From assembly GCF_011317445.1 (NCBI RefSeq), contig NZ_JAAAPL010000001.1:2003001-2067000 (forward strand): DNA of 64,000 bases. Reading direction: 5' to 3'. Made by a program: the position numbers and the translations under genes. The DNA comes from Chelativorans multitrophicus. GTDB taxonomy: Bacteria > Pseudomonadota > Alphaproteobacteria > Rhizobiales > Rhizobiaceae. The notes beneath the pieces are model-generated. The model was not told where the DNA came from and searched no databases. It worked only from the letters and a program-made list of their open reading frames with translations. Shown one piece after another: positions 34,514-42,701 of the stretch; position 1 is the stretch's first letter; every line of letters starts with the position of its first letter.

Positions 34514-35604
34514 TCCGCCGCCTCCACACGTCGTGAGCGGAAGAAGTTGGTGATGATGCGATCCACTTCGGCTGCCCGATGTGCATAGGTGTGGTCGCGC
34601 AATATTCGCGCCCGCGCGCGTTCTCCTATCGTTCGCGCCGATTCTGGATCGAGGCCCGTCAGGATTTCCGCCACTTCCTGGCCGTCGCGTGCGACGAGCA
34701 CCTCCTCCCCTTCCTTCAGGAAAAAATCGATGCCCACCCAGGCGTCCGTTATGAGGCAGGCGCCCGCCCCCGCCGCTTCGAACACGCGGGTCGCCGGCGA
34801 AAACCCATTCTCCGCCATGCTGGCGCGGCTGATGTTGAGCACCGCCTTCGGCGTGACGTTGAACGCATTGTGGTCGCGGGTCGGGACATGTCCGATATAC
34901 CGCACATTCGGACTCATTGGTTTGTCGTCCCAGCCCGACCCCCCGAGCAGGAACGTCTGCTTCGGCGACATAGCCGCTGCCCTGAAGAAGAAATCGTCTA
35001 CGCGCGCTTCACGGTCCGGCAGCCTGTTACCAAGAAAACCGAGATCGCAGGTAAAGCGGCCTTCCGGCGCGACCGGATGGTGAGTTTCGGGATCGAGCGC
35101 ATTGTAGATCGGTATGCACTCGCGCGCGCCGAAGGCGCGATAGCCGTAAACGACCGGCTCTCCGCCGCCATAGGTGAGTACCAGGTCTACCTTGCTCAGC
35201 TGACGGTGCAACGGATGGCCGGCATTGCTCCTGAGCTCCGCCAGCGTAGCCGGCGCATCCACGTCCCAATAGATCTTGAGCGCATCTGGCCGTGCGGCGG
35301 CAAGCACATGATCCATCAGCATGTCGTCTTCGTAGCCGACGCCGCTTGCCTTCACGACCACATCGGCTTCACCAGCCTTTGCAGTGGCGCTTTTCAACGC
35401 CTCCTGCGTGCCGTCATAAACGACGACGCGGCACCAATCCGGAGGTGACATGTCCCGGTGCTGCTGGCGCTCATAGACATTGGGCTCGTAGAAAGTCACC
35501 TCGTAGCCGAGCTGGGCAAGATGGCGGATTAGGCCGCGATAATAGGTGGCCGCGCCGTTCCAGTAAGACGAAACGAGGCTCGATCCGTAAAATGCAATCT
35601 TCAT
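34510..35604 (-). CDS. CgeB-like glycosyltransferase 2
   Basis: A 364-residue GT-B protein. It begins KIAFYGSSLVSSYWNGAATY and has AVLNISRASMAENGFSPATR and VFEAAGAGACLITDAW near residues 270-300, homologous to the neighbouring copy. The C-terminal DHTYAHRAAEVD helix is typical of the CgeB group. Its start shares one base with the stop of the upstream gene (TAATG). Part of the coupled glycan operon. Confidence 0.82.
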   Translation of the reverse strand: MKIAFYGSSLVSSYWNGAATYYRGLIRHLAQLGYEVTFYEPNVYERQQHRDMSPPDWCRVVVYDGTQEALKSATAKAGEADVVVKASGVGYEDDMLMDHVLAAARPDALKIYWDVDAPATLAELRSNAGHPLHRQLSKVDLVLTYGGGEPVVYGYRAFGARECIPIYNALDPETHHPVAPEGRFTCDLGFLGNRLPDREARVDDFFFRAAAMSPKQTFLLGGSGWDDKPMSPNVRYIGHVPTRDHNAFNVTPKAVLNISRASMAENGFSPATRVFEAAGAGACLITDAWVGIDFFLKEGEEVLVARDGQEVAEILTGLDPESARTIGERARARILRDHTYAHRAAEVDRIITNFFRSRRVEAAE

Positions 35605-36734
35605 TATTCTGCGGCCTCCATCCGTGCCAACTGCTTTCGAACCCTCAATGTGCCTTGATGCATGAGCGCATCGAAAAGCTCATTCACACGATGCGCGCAG
35701 CTATGCTTCTTGCGGATGGTCTCAAGCCCGGCCGCCGAAAGGCTGGCGGCAAGCTCCGGGTCCGAAAGGACACGGCGAAGCTCGGCCGCCATTTCCTCCC
35801 CGTCATTCGCGAAGAGGAAGTCTGTACCTGGCCGGAAGAGGCCTTCGGCGTCGTTCCACGGTGCTGAAATCAAAGGAATGCCGCAGGCCAGCGCCTCGAA
35901 CACGCGAATAGTCGGGATCCCCGGTAGCGCGTGGACATAAGGCCTGCGCGGAATGTGAACGGTGACACGATGCCTTGCAAACGCCACCGGAACATCGTGA
36001 TTGGCGATCCATCTGGCAAAGGAAAGGCCCGTTTCCGCCAGCGCGCCAAGCGCCTCGGGCGGATAGCGTACGCCATGAACCCTGCCCTTCAGGCCGAGCC
36101 TTGATGCCGGCTTGATCAGGAACTCACTGATTTCGGCGGTGCGCTCGTCATCTCCCCAATTGCCGATCCAGATCAGATCGCCATTTTTTTCCTCACCAGC
36201 GATCGGTCGGAAGAGGCGCGTATCGGCCGCCTCATGCCAGGTGACGACATTTTGTCCCCAGCCGGCTTTCAGATAGCGCTCTCGCAGCGTCTCGCCGAAG
36301 GCAAGCACAAGGTCATAATCCCTGAGCTGAAGCTCCGCGATCTGCGGCTCGGCGGAAACGGCGCGGTGGTGGGTATCGTGGAAGATGAGCGTGAACGTGC
36401 CGCCCCTTGCCCGCGCGCGCCCGATCTGTGCGACGAGAGCTGGTTCAGTCCATTCGTGCACGATCACCACATCGGCATCGTGTAGCATTTCCTCATGATC
36501 GAAGCCGTGGCCGTAAGCGAGCGAAACCAGTTCCGGGAAATCGCTTTGGAACCGTGCAAGCGCGGCTTCCCCCTGATCGCGAAGAAGATTGGTCCTGCTC
36601 CAGCCGTCTTCCGGCTCCAAGGCGAGCACCGTGTGTCCTTGCGCTGCGAGCTCGCGCATCACCCCGCGCAGGAAATGGGCGTTGCCGTGGTTCCAGTCGG
36701 AGATAAGCGAATGTGTGTAGAGCAGGATTTTCAT
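35604..36734 (-). CDS. CgeB-like glycosyltransferase 1
   Basis: A 376-residue GT-B protein beginning KILLYTHSLISDWNHGNAHF. It has DADVVIVHEWTEPALVAQIG in the N-terminal domain and PTIRVFEALACGIPLISAPW in the C-terminal donor site, again the CgeB layout. The ATG at 36734 shares one base with the upstream stop (TGATG); a much longer frame upstream lies inside the previous gene. Third paralogue of the set. Confidence 0.84.
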   Translation of the reverse strand: MKILLYTHSLISDWNHGNAHFLRGVMRELAAQGHTVLALEPEDGWSRTNLLRDQGEAALARFQSDFPELVSLAYGHGFDHEEMLHDADVVIVHEWTEPALVAQIGRARARGGTFTLIFHDTHHRAVSAEPQIAELQLRDYDLVLAFGETLRERYLKAGWGQNVVTWHEAADTRLFRPIAGEEKNGDLIWIGNWGDDERTAEISEFLIKPASRLGLKGRVHGVRYPPEALGALAETGLSFARWIANHDVPVAFARHRVTVHIPRRPYVHALPGIPTIRVFEALACGIPLISAPWNDAEGLFRPGTDFLFANDGEEMAAELRRVLSDPELAASLSAAGLETIRKKHSCAHRVNELFDALMHQGTLRVRKQLARMEAAE

Positions 36735-37855
36735 CACGCGGCCATGGGTCGGTCGACGAGTTCTCGATAGAGCTCTGCCATGCGGCCAGCCTGGATATCC
36801 GGCGTGAAACGGCGCGAGCGTGCCAGCGCCCTGGCCGCAAGCTCGTTGCGAAGCCCCGAATCGGATGCCAGCCTGTTCACCGCATGCGCAAGAGCCCCCG
36901 CATCGTGCGGGTCGAAGAAAATGGCCGCACCGCCCCAGAGCTCCCGATAGGTCGGGATATCGGACAGAACAAGCGCCGCGCCGGCGCGCGCCCCCTCCAG
37001 CGCGGCAAGCCCGAAGGGCTCGTAAAGCGAAGGCGATGCGACGATGCCCGCCCGCTTGACCTCGCTCAGCACCTGCCGGTGCGGGATTTCGCCGGCACGC
37101 CGGGCATTCAAGAGCGATATTTCCTGCCCGTTCGGTCCCTTGGTGGACCCGGCCATCACCACCGGCCATAAGGTCCGGGCGGCTGCTTCGTCGAGAACGC
37201 GTCCGTTCTTACCCTCGTCCCACCAGCGGCCTGCCGCAAAGACGAGCGGCTGCTTCTCCCCGCCGTGAAGGAAGGCGCTGATCGAGTTGTGGATGACCGT
37301 CAGCTTGGGCTGCTCGCCATAGCACTCGCCGATGGCTTGTGCGTGGATGCCGCTCGGCGCCACCACCACATCCGCCCGCGCCATGCCTCTTGCATTCTGG
37401 CCTTTCATCCACTGCCATTCTTGCGGCAGCTTCTCGCCGCGCATCGTGTGCCACCACGTAACCACGCAGGAATGGGAGACGACCACCAGCGGCAGATCCG
37501 TTTCGATGCCCGCTGCCTGGGAAGGCAGGTTGAGGTGCAGGACATCGGCGCGCTCTTCTCGCGCGAGGTGAGCGAGTTTGGCGGGCAGGTGCTTCACCGC
37601 CGCTTCGTCGGGGGCGATCCAGTCCAGCGGCTCGTCCAGCCAGACGAGTTTGCCCAGCCGCTTCGCCTCGTCCGCCTGATGACTTGTAGGCTGCGGCCCG
37701 AGCCCGGCGAAGACCACATCGATTTTGTGGTTGAGCAGCCCCCGGGCGAGTTCCATGGCGTAGCGCCACACCCCGCCCACCGCGTCCACGGTCATAAGCA
37801 CCCGGCGTTGATCGAGCGGGCGACCTTCCTGCGCCGGCACGCGGAACATGTTCAT
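36734..37855 (-). CDS. Family 4 glycosyltransferase
   Basis: A 373-residue GT4 protein. N-terminal domain: RVLMTVDAVGGVWRYAMELA, a glycine-rich acceptor-side loop. C-terminal domain: LTVIHNSISAFLHGG, then PSLYEPFGLAALEGARAGAA with the EX7E-type motif, then VLSDIPTYRELWGGAAIFFD. The start at 37855 overlaps the upstream epimerase stop as ATGA. Sugar unknown; the EPFGLA.LEGA pattern is characteristic of retaining GT4 enzymes. Confidence 0.88.
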   Translation of the reverse strand: MNMFRVPAQEGRPLDQRRVLMTVDAVGGVWRYAMELARGLLNHKIDVVFAGLGPQPTSHQADEAKRLGKLVWLDEPLDWIAPDEAAVKHLPAKLAHLAREERADVLHLNLPSQAAGIETDLPLVVVSHSCVVTWWHTMRGEKLPQEWQWMKGQNARGMARADVVVAPSGIHAQAIGECYGEQPKLTVIHNSISAFLHGGEKQPLVFAAGRWWDEGKNGRVLDEAAARTLWPVVMAGSTKGPNGQEISLLNARRAGEIPHRQVLSEVKRAGIVASPSLYEPFGLAALEGARAGAALVLSDIPTYRELWGGAAIFFDPHDAGALAHAVNRLASDSGLRNELAARALARSRRFTPDIQAGRMAELYRELVDRPMAA

Positions 37856-38955
37856 GCGCTCAGCCTTTCCTGGTGATGGGGTGGCTCCAGCCGGCGTGCT
37901 TTGCGCAGCCAATCGGCAAGATCCTTCAACCCTTCGCGCCAGCCAATGGTGGCGCTCCAGCCGAGTTCGCTCTGCAAACGGGTCGTGTCCGCGACGAAAT
38001 AGTACTGGTCGCCCGCTCGCCAGTCTCCCCATCCGACTACGGGTTCCGTTCCCGTGATGCGGCGGATCTCCTGGAGCACAAGGCGAAGGCTCACCGCATT
38101 GCGCACGCCTCCGCCGAGATTGAATGTCCGGCCGCTTACGGCATCGATGTTGTCGAGCACGCGGCGGTATGCAGCGACCGCATCCGACACGTGGAGCACA
38201 TCGCGCACCTGCTTGCCGTTTCCGTAGATTGAAATCGGCTGCCCTTGCAACGCGCGGATAAGGAAATGGGCCACCCAGCCCTGGTCCTCGGTGCCGAACT
38301 GATGCGGGCCATAGATGCAGCTCATGCGCAGCACGGCTGTCGGAATACCGAAGGACTTCGCATAATCGAGCACATACTGATCCGCCACCCCCTTGGAACA
38401 GCCATAGGGCGTGCAGAAATCAAGCCGCCGGTCTTCGCTTATGCCTCGCTCGCGGACCTCGGCCGAAGAAGGGACATACCTGTCCTCAAGCTCGACCATT
38501 TCGAGGTCGCCGAGCGCGCCATAGACCTTGTTCGTGCTGGCGAAGATGACCGGGATTTTGCGCCCTGAAGCGCGCACCGCCTCCAGAACGTTCAAGGTAC
38601 CTTCTGCATTGACGGCGAAATCCCCGAGCGGATCGTCCAGGCTTGTCGTAACGGCCGTCTGCGCGGCGAGATGAAACACCGCCCGGGCTTTCGCGATCAC
38701 GGGCCGGATTGCCTCAAGGTCTCGTATATCGGCGATGACAGGATGCACCCGCTCTCCGAATTCGGCTTTCAGCCAACTCAGGTTCTGGCTCACTCCGGGC
38801 CGGCTCAGATTGTCGAGCACCACGACGTCATGGCCGTCGCGCAGAAAGCTTTCAGCCAGATTGCAGCCGATAAAGCCGCTGCCACCGCTGATGACGACCG
38901 GCTCCCCCGCGCCGCTCCCTGACGGGTCCGGACCATTCGGATTCGTCCCGCTCAT
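37852..38955 (-). CDS. NAD-dependent sugar-nucleotide epimerase, CDP-paratose 2-epimerase-like
   Basis: A 367-residue extended SDR. GGSGFIG (residues 24-30) binds NAD; STNKVYG, TPYGCSKGVADQYV (YxxxK with Tyr and Lys present), SCIYGPHQFGTEDQGWVAHF and DVLHVSDAVAAY closely follow CDP-paratose/CDP-abequose-type epimerases such as Tyv. No CDP-sugar synthesis genes are nearby, so the true substrate may be a different nucleotide sugar. Coupled by ATGA on both sides. Confidence 0.82.
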   Translation of the reverse strand: MSGTNPNGPDPSGSGAGEPVVISGGSGFIGCNLAESFLRDGHDVVVLDNLSRPGVSQNLSWLKAEFGERVHPVIADIRDLEAIRPVIAKARAVFHLAAQTAVTTSLDDPLGDFAVNAEGTLNVLEAVRASGRKIPVIFASTNKVYGALGDLEMVELEDRYVPSSAEVRERGISEDRRLDFCTPYGCSKGVADQYVLDYAKSFGIPTAVLRMSCIYGPHQFGTEDQGWVAHFLIRALQGQPISIYGNGKQVRDVLHVSDAVAAYRRVLDNIDAVSGRTFNLGGGVRNAVSLRLVLQEIRRITGTEPVVGWGDWRAGDQYYFVADTTRLQSELGWSATIGWREGLKDLADWLRKARRLEPPHHQERLSA

Positions 38956-40061
38956 GAGACCAGCCCCCGCTCTTCCAATTGCCGGCGCATCTGTGCGGCG
39001 TTGTCGACGGCGCCCGTCTCCCGCACCCATTCAGCGAACTCCGCGACCGTGTCTTCGAGCCGATGCTGCGGCTCGAACCCGAGCAGGTCATGCGCCTTGG
39101 AAATATCGGCAAAACAGTGCCGGATATCGCCCGAACGCATCTTGTTCATGATCTCCGGCTTGATTTCCGCAAGTCCCATCGCATCGGCGAGGATCTCCGC
39201 CACCTGCTGGATTGTGTAAGCGTTCCCGCTGCCGACATTGATCACCTGGCCGGCAGCAGTCTTGCTCTCCAGCGCAAGGCGGAATGCCCGCGCCACGTCG
39301 CGGACATGCACGAAATCGCGCTTCTGCCGCCCATCTTCGAAAATCAAAGGCGGCTGGTTGTTGGCAAGGCGCGACGCGAAATTGGCAAGCACGCCCGTAT
39401 AGGGGTTCGAAAGCGCCTGCCCCGGCCCAAAAACGTTGAAAAGCCTAAGTGCCACCGCTTCGACTGGATAGGCCTCGCCGAAGATCAGAACCGCCCTTTC
39501 CTGCGCGTATTTTGTAAGCGCATAGATCGAGGCAAGTTCGACAGGCTTCTCCTCATCCGTGGCAATCGGCCTGAGAGCCATGGCGCTGGCATCCACCGGA
39601 TCCCATTGCCCGGCCGTCAGCCTGTCCTTGCGCCGGCGGGCACGATCGAAACGCCGGCCCTCGGCAGTCTGGTAAAGGCCTTCGCCATAGACGCTCATCG
39701 AAGAGGCGACGACAATGCGCTCGACCGGCCGCTCGATCAGCGCTTCCAGAAGCACCGCTGTCCCAAGATCGTTCACGCCAACATAGCGGGCGATCTCGTA
39801 CATGGACTGGCCAACGCCGACCTCAGCCGCCAGATGCACCACGAAATCGGCGCCCTTCAGCGCCGCCTTCACGCAATCGGGGTCCCGGACGTCTCCTATG
39901 TGGTAGTCGACGCGTTCGTCTTTAGGCGGGGCCGCTTCTCCGTGAACTTGTTCAACCAGATTGTCGAGAACCGAAACCGAATATCCATTTTCCAGAAGTT
40001 CTTCAGTGACTTGGCGGCCGATAAAGCCGCAGCCCCCGGTAATAAGCGCTTTCTTGCTCAC
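38952..40061 (-). CDS. NAD-dependent epimerase, dTDP-L-rhamnose 4-epimerase-like
   Basis: A 369-residue extended SDR and first gene of the leftward glycan operon. GGCGFIG starts at residue 9; the segments MSVYGEGLY, YALTKYAQERAVL (YxxxK) and FGPGQALSNPYTGVLANFAS match WbiB-type dTDP-L-rhamnose 4-epimerases, which form dTDP-6-deoxy-L-talose. The basic insert after MSVYGEGLY is also typical. Its substrate could come from the rml genes at 18.9-22.3 kb. The GTG at 40061 has AGGAG 5 bases upstream; the longer frame to 40151 is unlikely. Confidence 0.82.
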   Translation of the reverse strand: MSKKALITGGCGFIGRQVTEELLENGYSVSVLDNLVEQVHGEAAPPKDERVDYHIGDVRDPDCVKAALKGADFVVHLAAEVGVGQSMYEIARYVGVNDLGTAVLLEALIERPVERIVVASSMSVYGEGLYQTAEGRRFDRARRRKDRLTAGQWDPVDASAMALRPIATDEEKPVELASIYALTKYAQERAVLIFGEAYPVEAVALRLFNVFGPGQALSNPYTGVLANFASRLANNQPPLIFEDGRQKRDFVHVRDVARAFRLALESKTAAGQVINVGSGNAYTIQQVAEILADAMGLAEIKPEIMNKMRSGDIRHCFADISKAHDLLGFEPQHRLEDTVAEFAEWVRETGAVDNAAQMRRQLEERGLVS

Positions 40062-40103
40062 GGCTGCTCCTGCTGTGATGAAGAAGAGGGGTCGCGAGCT
40101 ACA

Positions 40104-40128
40104 AACAACTAAATTGCGCTTTGGTTCC
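40104..40128 (-). promoter_or_regulatory. EcfG-type promoter of the leftward glycan operon
   Basis: Read leftward: GGAAC (40128-40124), 17 bases, GTT (40106-40104). The predicted start lies about 35 bases before the GTG at 40061. The base before GTT is T rather than C. Confidence 0.6.
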
Positions 40129-40163
40129 CCGTAGACGTGGTGAGCCGGCAAACCGACCGCTCA

Positions 40164-40188
40164 GGAACATTTGAAGGACGTCGGCGTT
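40164..40188 (+). promoter_or_regulatory. EcfG-type promoter of the small conserved protein
   Basis: GGAAC at 40164-40168, 16 bases, CGTT at 40185-40188, an exact consensus match. The gene starts at 40257. Confidence 0.78.
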
Positions 40189-40256
40189 CGACCGCTATGG
40201 GCGGCGCAGCCACTTAGCCGCCACTTCGCAACACCAAGCTTGATGGGGACCGCGTG

Positions 40257-40517
40257 ATGTCGCAGGCGAATACAACGACTGATCATGACACGATCCGCAA
40301 TTGGGCCGAATCGCGCGGAGGACGCCCGGCACGGGTAAAAACCGGCGGGCCGGGCGGCATTCTTCGCATCGATTTCGGCGAACCTGAAGAAAGTCTGGAA
40401 GAGATCGACTGGGATGAGTTCTTCCGCATTTTCGACGAGCGGAAGCTGGCTTTTCTTTACCAGGAGGAAGCCGGAGGCGGTGGGACCAGCCGCTTCAACA
40501 AGTTTGTCGATCGATAA
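40257..40517 (+). CDS. Small conserved protein of unknown function
   Basis: An 86-residue soluble protein that begins MSQANTTTDHDTIRNWAESR and has GGPGGILRIDFGEP, LEEIDWDEFFRIFDE and LAFLYQEE. I recognise it as a widespread short bacterial protein with the pattern IRxWAExRGGxPAxV and LExIxWDEFFxxFDExxLA, whose role is unknown. GGGGA lies 7-8 bases upstream. It has its own EcfG-like promoter and a terminator, so it is probably monocistronic and stress-induced. A leftward frame across it is a shadow. Confidence 0.82.
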   Translation: MSQANTTTDHDTIRNWAESRGGRPARVKTGGPGGILRIDFGEPEESLEEIDWDEFFRIFDERKLAFLYQEEAGGGGTSRFNKFVDR

Positions 40518-40548
40518 ATGCAGCTTATCGGCTCTCCTGCTGCCGGCT

Positions 40549-40571
40549 GCGGGGAGGGTAAACCTCCCCGC
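40549..40571 (+). terminator. Terminator after the small conserved gene
   Basis: Perfect 9-bp stem GCGGGGAGG/CCTCCCCGC with loop GTAAA, followed by a weak TCCTTT. It separates the small gene from the UDP-glucose dehydrogenase promoter. Confidence 0.65.
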
Positions 40572-40637
40572 TCCTTTACGGAGCATAAAATACTGTTTCT
40601 GCGGAAATACTTATCGGAATCCTTCTTCTTCTACTTG

Positions 40638-40663
40638 GGAACAACTTTGCAGCCTTCTGTGTT
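40638..40663 (+). promoter_or_regulatory. EcfG-type promoter of UDP-glucose dehydrogenase
   Basis: GGAAC at 40638-40642, 18 bases, GTT at 40661-40663. The predicted start lies about 26 bases before the ATG at 40696. Confidence 0.65.
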
Positions 40664-40695
40664 AGGTCCCCGAAATTCCGTCACAGGAGAACGGC

Positions 40696-42069
40696 ATGCA
40701 GATGACCATGATAGGCGCCGGCTATGTCGGTTTGACAACCGGCACCTGCCTGGCGAACTTGGGCCATAATGTCCGCTGCTTTGATATTGATGCCGCACGA
40801 ATCGGGCGGCTGCAGAATTTTGATATCCCGATCTATGAACCTGGGCTCCAGGAGGCCATGCGTAGCGCCGCGAAGGCAGGGCGCCTGTCTTTCTCCGACC
40901 AACTCCGGGAGAGCGTTGCCCAGGCGGATGCGGTTTTCATAGCGGTCGGCACGCCGTCCAAGCCGGATGGGGGAATAGATCTGTCGCATGTTTTGGCGGC
41001 GGCCCAGCAAATGGCGCCGCATCTGAAGCGTGGTTCCACCGTTATCATAAAATCCACGGTGGTGGTCGGCACCGCGCGCCGCGTGCGGGAGATCATTGCG
41101 CGTGAACGCGGAGCCTTCGACATCCGCGTTGCATCCAACCCCGAGTTCCTGCGGGAAGGTTCCGCCATGAGGGATTTCATGGAGCCTGATCGCATCGTTC
41201 TCGGTGCTGACGACACGCGCTCGCGCAACGCCCTGCGGGCGATTTATCGCTCTTTCGAAAGGGCTGGTGTCCCGATGGTGATCACCACGACCGGAAATGC
41301 GGAGCTGATCAAGTATTCGGCTAACGCCTTCCTGGCTCTCAAGATCGGCTTTATCAACGATGTTGCGGATCTCTGCGAGAAAACCGGCGGAGACATCGGC
41401 GATGTCGCGCGGGGCATAGGACTGGATCCCCGCATCGGCGAAAGCTTCCTTTTGCCCGGTCCTGGCTTCGGAGGCTCCTGCTTCCCGAAGGATACCCGGG
41501 CTTTCGCCGCCACGGGTCGGGAATTCGGAGCCCCCCAGAAGCTCGTTGAGACGCTCATCACCAGAAACGACCAGCGGAAGCTTCTGCTTGCCCGGCGTAT
41601 CCTGAAGGAAGGGCGCTTTACTCCTGGAAGTGCGGTTACTGTCCTGGGCCTTTCCTTCAAGGCGAACACCGACGACGTACGCGAGGCAGCGGCGCTCACC
41701 ATCATTCCCGCGCTTCAGGAAGCGGGGCTGCGCGTGATCGCGCATGACCCCAAGGCGATGGCAAATGCGAGAAAACGCCTGCGTGACGTCACTTGGGTAA
41801 ACTGCCCCTACAGCGCCTGCAAAGAGACGTCCGCGGTTGTCGTTCTGACCGAATGGGACGAATATCGCCAACTGGATCTGGGCAGGATCGCGCGAACGCT
41901 CTCGGGAGACGCGCTGTTCGACTATCGAAACCTGTTCGAGCCGCGTTCTGTCATCCAGCATGGCCTGCGTTACTTTAGTCTCGGCCGGGCCGCATCGCTT
42001 CGCCAAAAAGCCGGTGTCTCCCCAATCGACACTTGGGACCGCCGTGTCGCTGCTCCAGGCCATGCCTGA
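40696..42069 (+). CDS. ugd: UDP-glucose 6-dehydrogenase
   Basis: A 457-residue enzyme that oxidizes UDP-glucose to UDP-glucuronate with two NAD+. The N-terminal IGAGYVGLTTG binds NAD; NPEFLREGSA and the catalytic Cys262 in GPGFGGSCFPKD are intact; C-terminal LSFKANTDDVREA is typical. AGGAG lies 8 bases upstream. Its product is the substrate of the decarboxylase at 32397, and both are behind EcfG-like promoters, so they probably act in one stress-induced glycan pathway. Confidence 0.95.
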   Translation: MQMTMIGAGYVGLTTGTCLANLGHNVRCFDIDAARIGRLQNFDIPIYEPGLQEAMRSAAKAGRLSFSDQLRESVAQADAVFIAVGTPSKPDGGIDLSHVLAAAQQMAPHLKRGSTVIIKSTVVVGTARRVREIIARERGAFDIRVASNPEFLREGSAMRDFMEPDRIVLGADDTRSRNALRAIYRSFERAGVPMVITTTGNAELIKYSANAFLALKIGFINDVADLCEKTGGDIGDVARGIGLDPRIGESFLLPGPGFGGSCFPKDTRAFAATGREFGAPQKLVETLITRNDQRKLLLARRILKEGRFTPGSAVTVLGLSFKANTDDVREAAALTIIPALQEAGLRVIAHDPKAMANARKRLRDVTWVNCPYSACKETSAVVVLTEWDEYRQLDLGRIARTLSGDALFDYRNLFEPRSVIQHGLRYFSLGRAASLRQKAGVSPIDTWDRRVAAPGHA

Positions 42070-42128
42070 ACAGATGCCTGCGCCTTCAATGGTGGAGGGA
42101 TCGCCCCTTCCTCGTCATTCGCCTTACT

Positions 42129-42178
42129 GGCGGAGCCTAAATGCCGTTTGAGCGTTTCCCTCTCCGCCGGTATTTTTT
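42129..42178 (+). terminator. Probable terminator after ugd
   Basis: Inverted repeat GGCGGAG (42129-42135) and CTCCGCC (42162-42168) with a 26-base loop, then GGTA and six T (42173-42178). The loop is long for a simple terminator, but the T-run is clear. Confidence 0.5.
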
Positions 42179-42208
42179 GCATTTGAACCAGGATGAGGAT
42201 CTTCGCCA

Positions 42209-42499
42209 ATGAACACCGCAAATTTGCAGATGGAGGGTGTGTTGATGGCCATGGCCGCGCTTTGCCGACTTTTACGGCAAAAAGGCCTAGCGGATGTGGC
42301 CGAGATCGAAGATGCGCTTGCGCTGGCGGAGAGAACGCTCGCAAATGACGAGAGGAGGCCTGAGCAGCTTTCGCGTGCCAATGTCGAGGCCGCGCTCTTC
42401 CCGATCCGCTTTTTGCGTGAGGCCAACCGGCAGGATGTGCCCGGCGCGGAGAGGGCCTACACCGATATCGCGACAGCGGTTGGCCGAACGCAGCGCTGA
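42209..42499 (+). CDS. Small conserved hypothetical protein
   Basis: A 96-residue, mostly helical soluble protein (MNTANLQMEGVLMAMAALCR start; ALALAERTLANDERRPEQL; AALFPIRFLREANRQ). I have seen related short proteins in Rhizobiales but know no function. A GATGAGGAT purine stretch precedes the ATG by about 9 bases. It stands alone between ugd and the alcohol dehydrogenase. Confidence 0.65.
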   Translation: MNTANLQMEGVLMAMAALCRLLRQKGLADVAEIEDALALAERTLANDERRPEQLSRANVEAALFPIRFLREANRQDVPGAERAYTDIATAVGRTQR

Positions 42500-42552
42500 T
42501 TAAACCTCCCCTTTTTGAAGGGTTTCTTTCGCCTTACGCTCGCGGCGCCCGC

Positions 42553-42578
42553 GGAACCTTGGAGAGCGCTCGGCGGTT
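42553..42578 (+). promoter_or_regulatory. Weaker EcfG-like promoter upstream of the alcohol dehydrogenase
   Basis: GGAAC at 42553-42557, 18 bases, GTT at 42576-42578. It lies 85 bases upstream of a second, better-placed match and may be chance. Confidence 0.35.
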
Positions 42579-42637
42579 TGGGCATGGATCTGGAAGTCCA
42601 GCATTCGGCACTATAGGCGTGCGTCCATGCGCGGCAT

Positions 42638-42663
42638 GGAACCATTGCGACCTTCATCTTGTT
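42638..42663 (+). promoter_or_regulatory. EcfG-type promoter of the alcohol dehydrogenase operon
   Basis: GGAAC at 42638-42642, 18 bases, GTT at 42661-42663. The predicted start lies about 30 bases before the ATG at 42702. Confidence 0.6.
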
Positions 42664-42701
42664 GATCTGGCGCAACCTTCTGAAGAGCCCAGGCCACAGG
42701 A

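Noticed and set aside
38979..40112. Rightward 377-codon frame opposite the epimerase gene
   Set aside because: It is antisense to a gene with intact SDR motifs and has no recognisable domain or plausible start.
40161..40586. Leftward 141-codon frame across the small conserved gene
   Set aside because: The rightward 86-residue protein has a recognisable conserved pattern, a ribosome site, a promoter and a terminator; the leftward frame has none.
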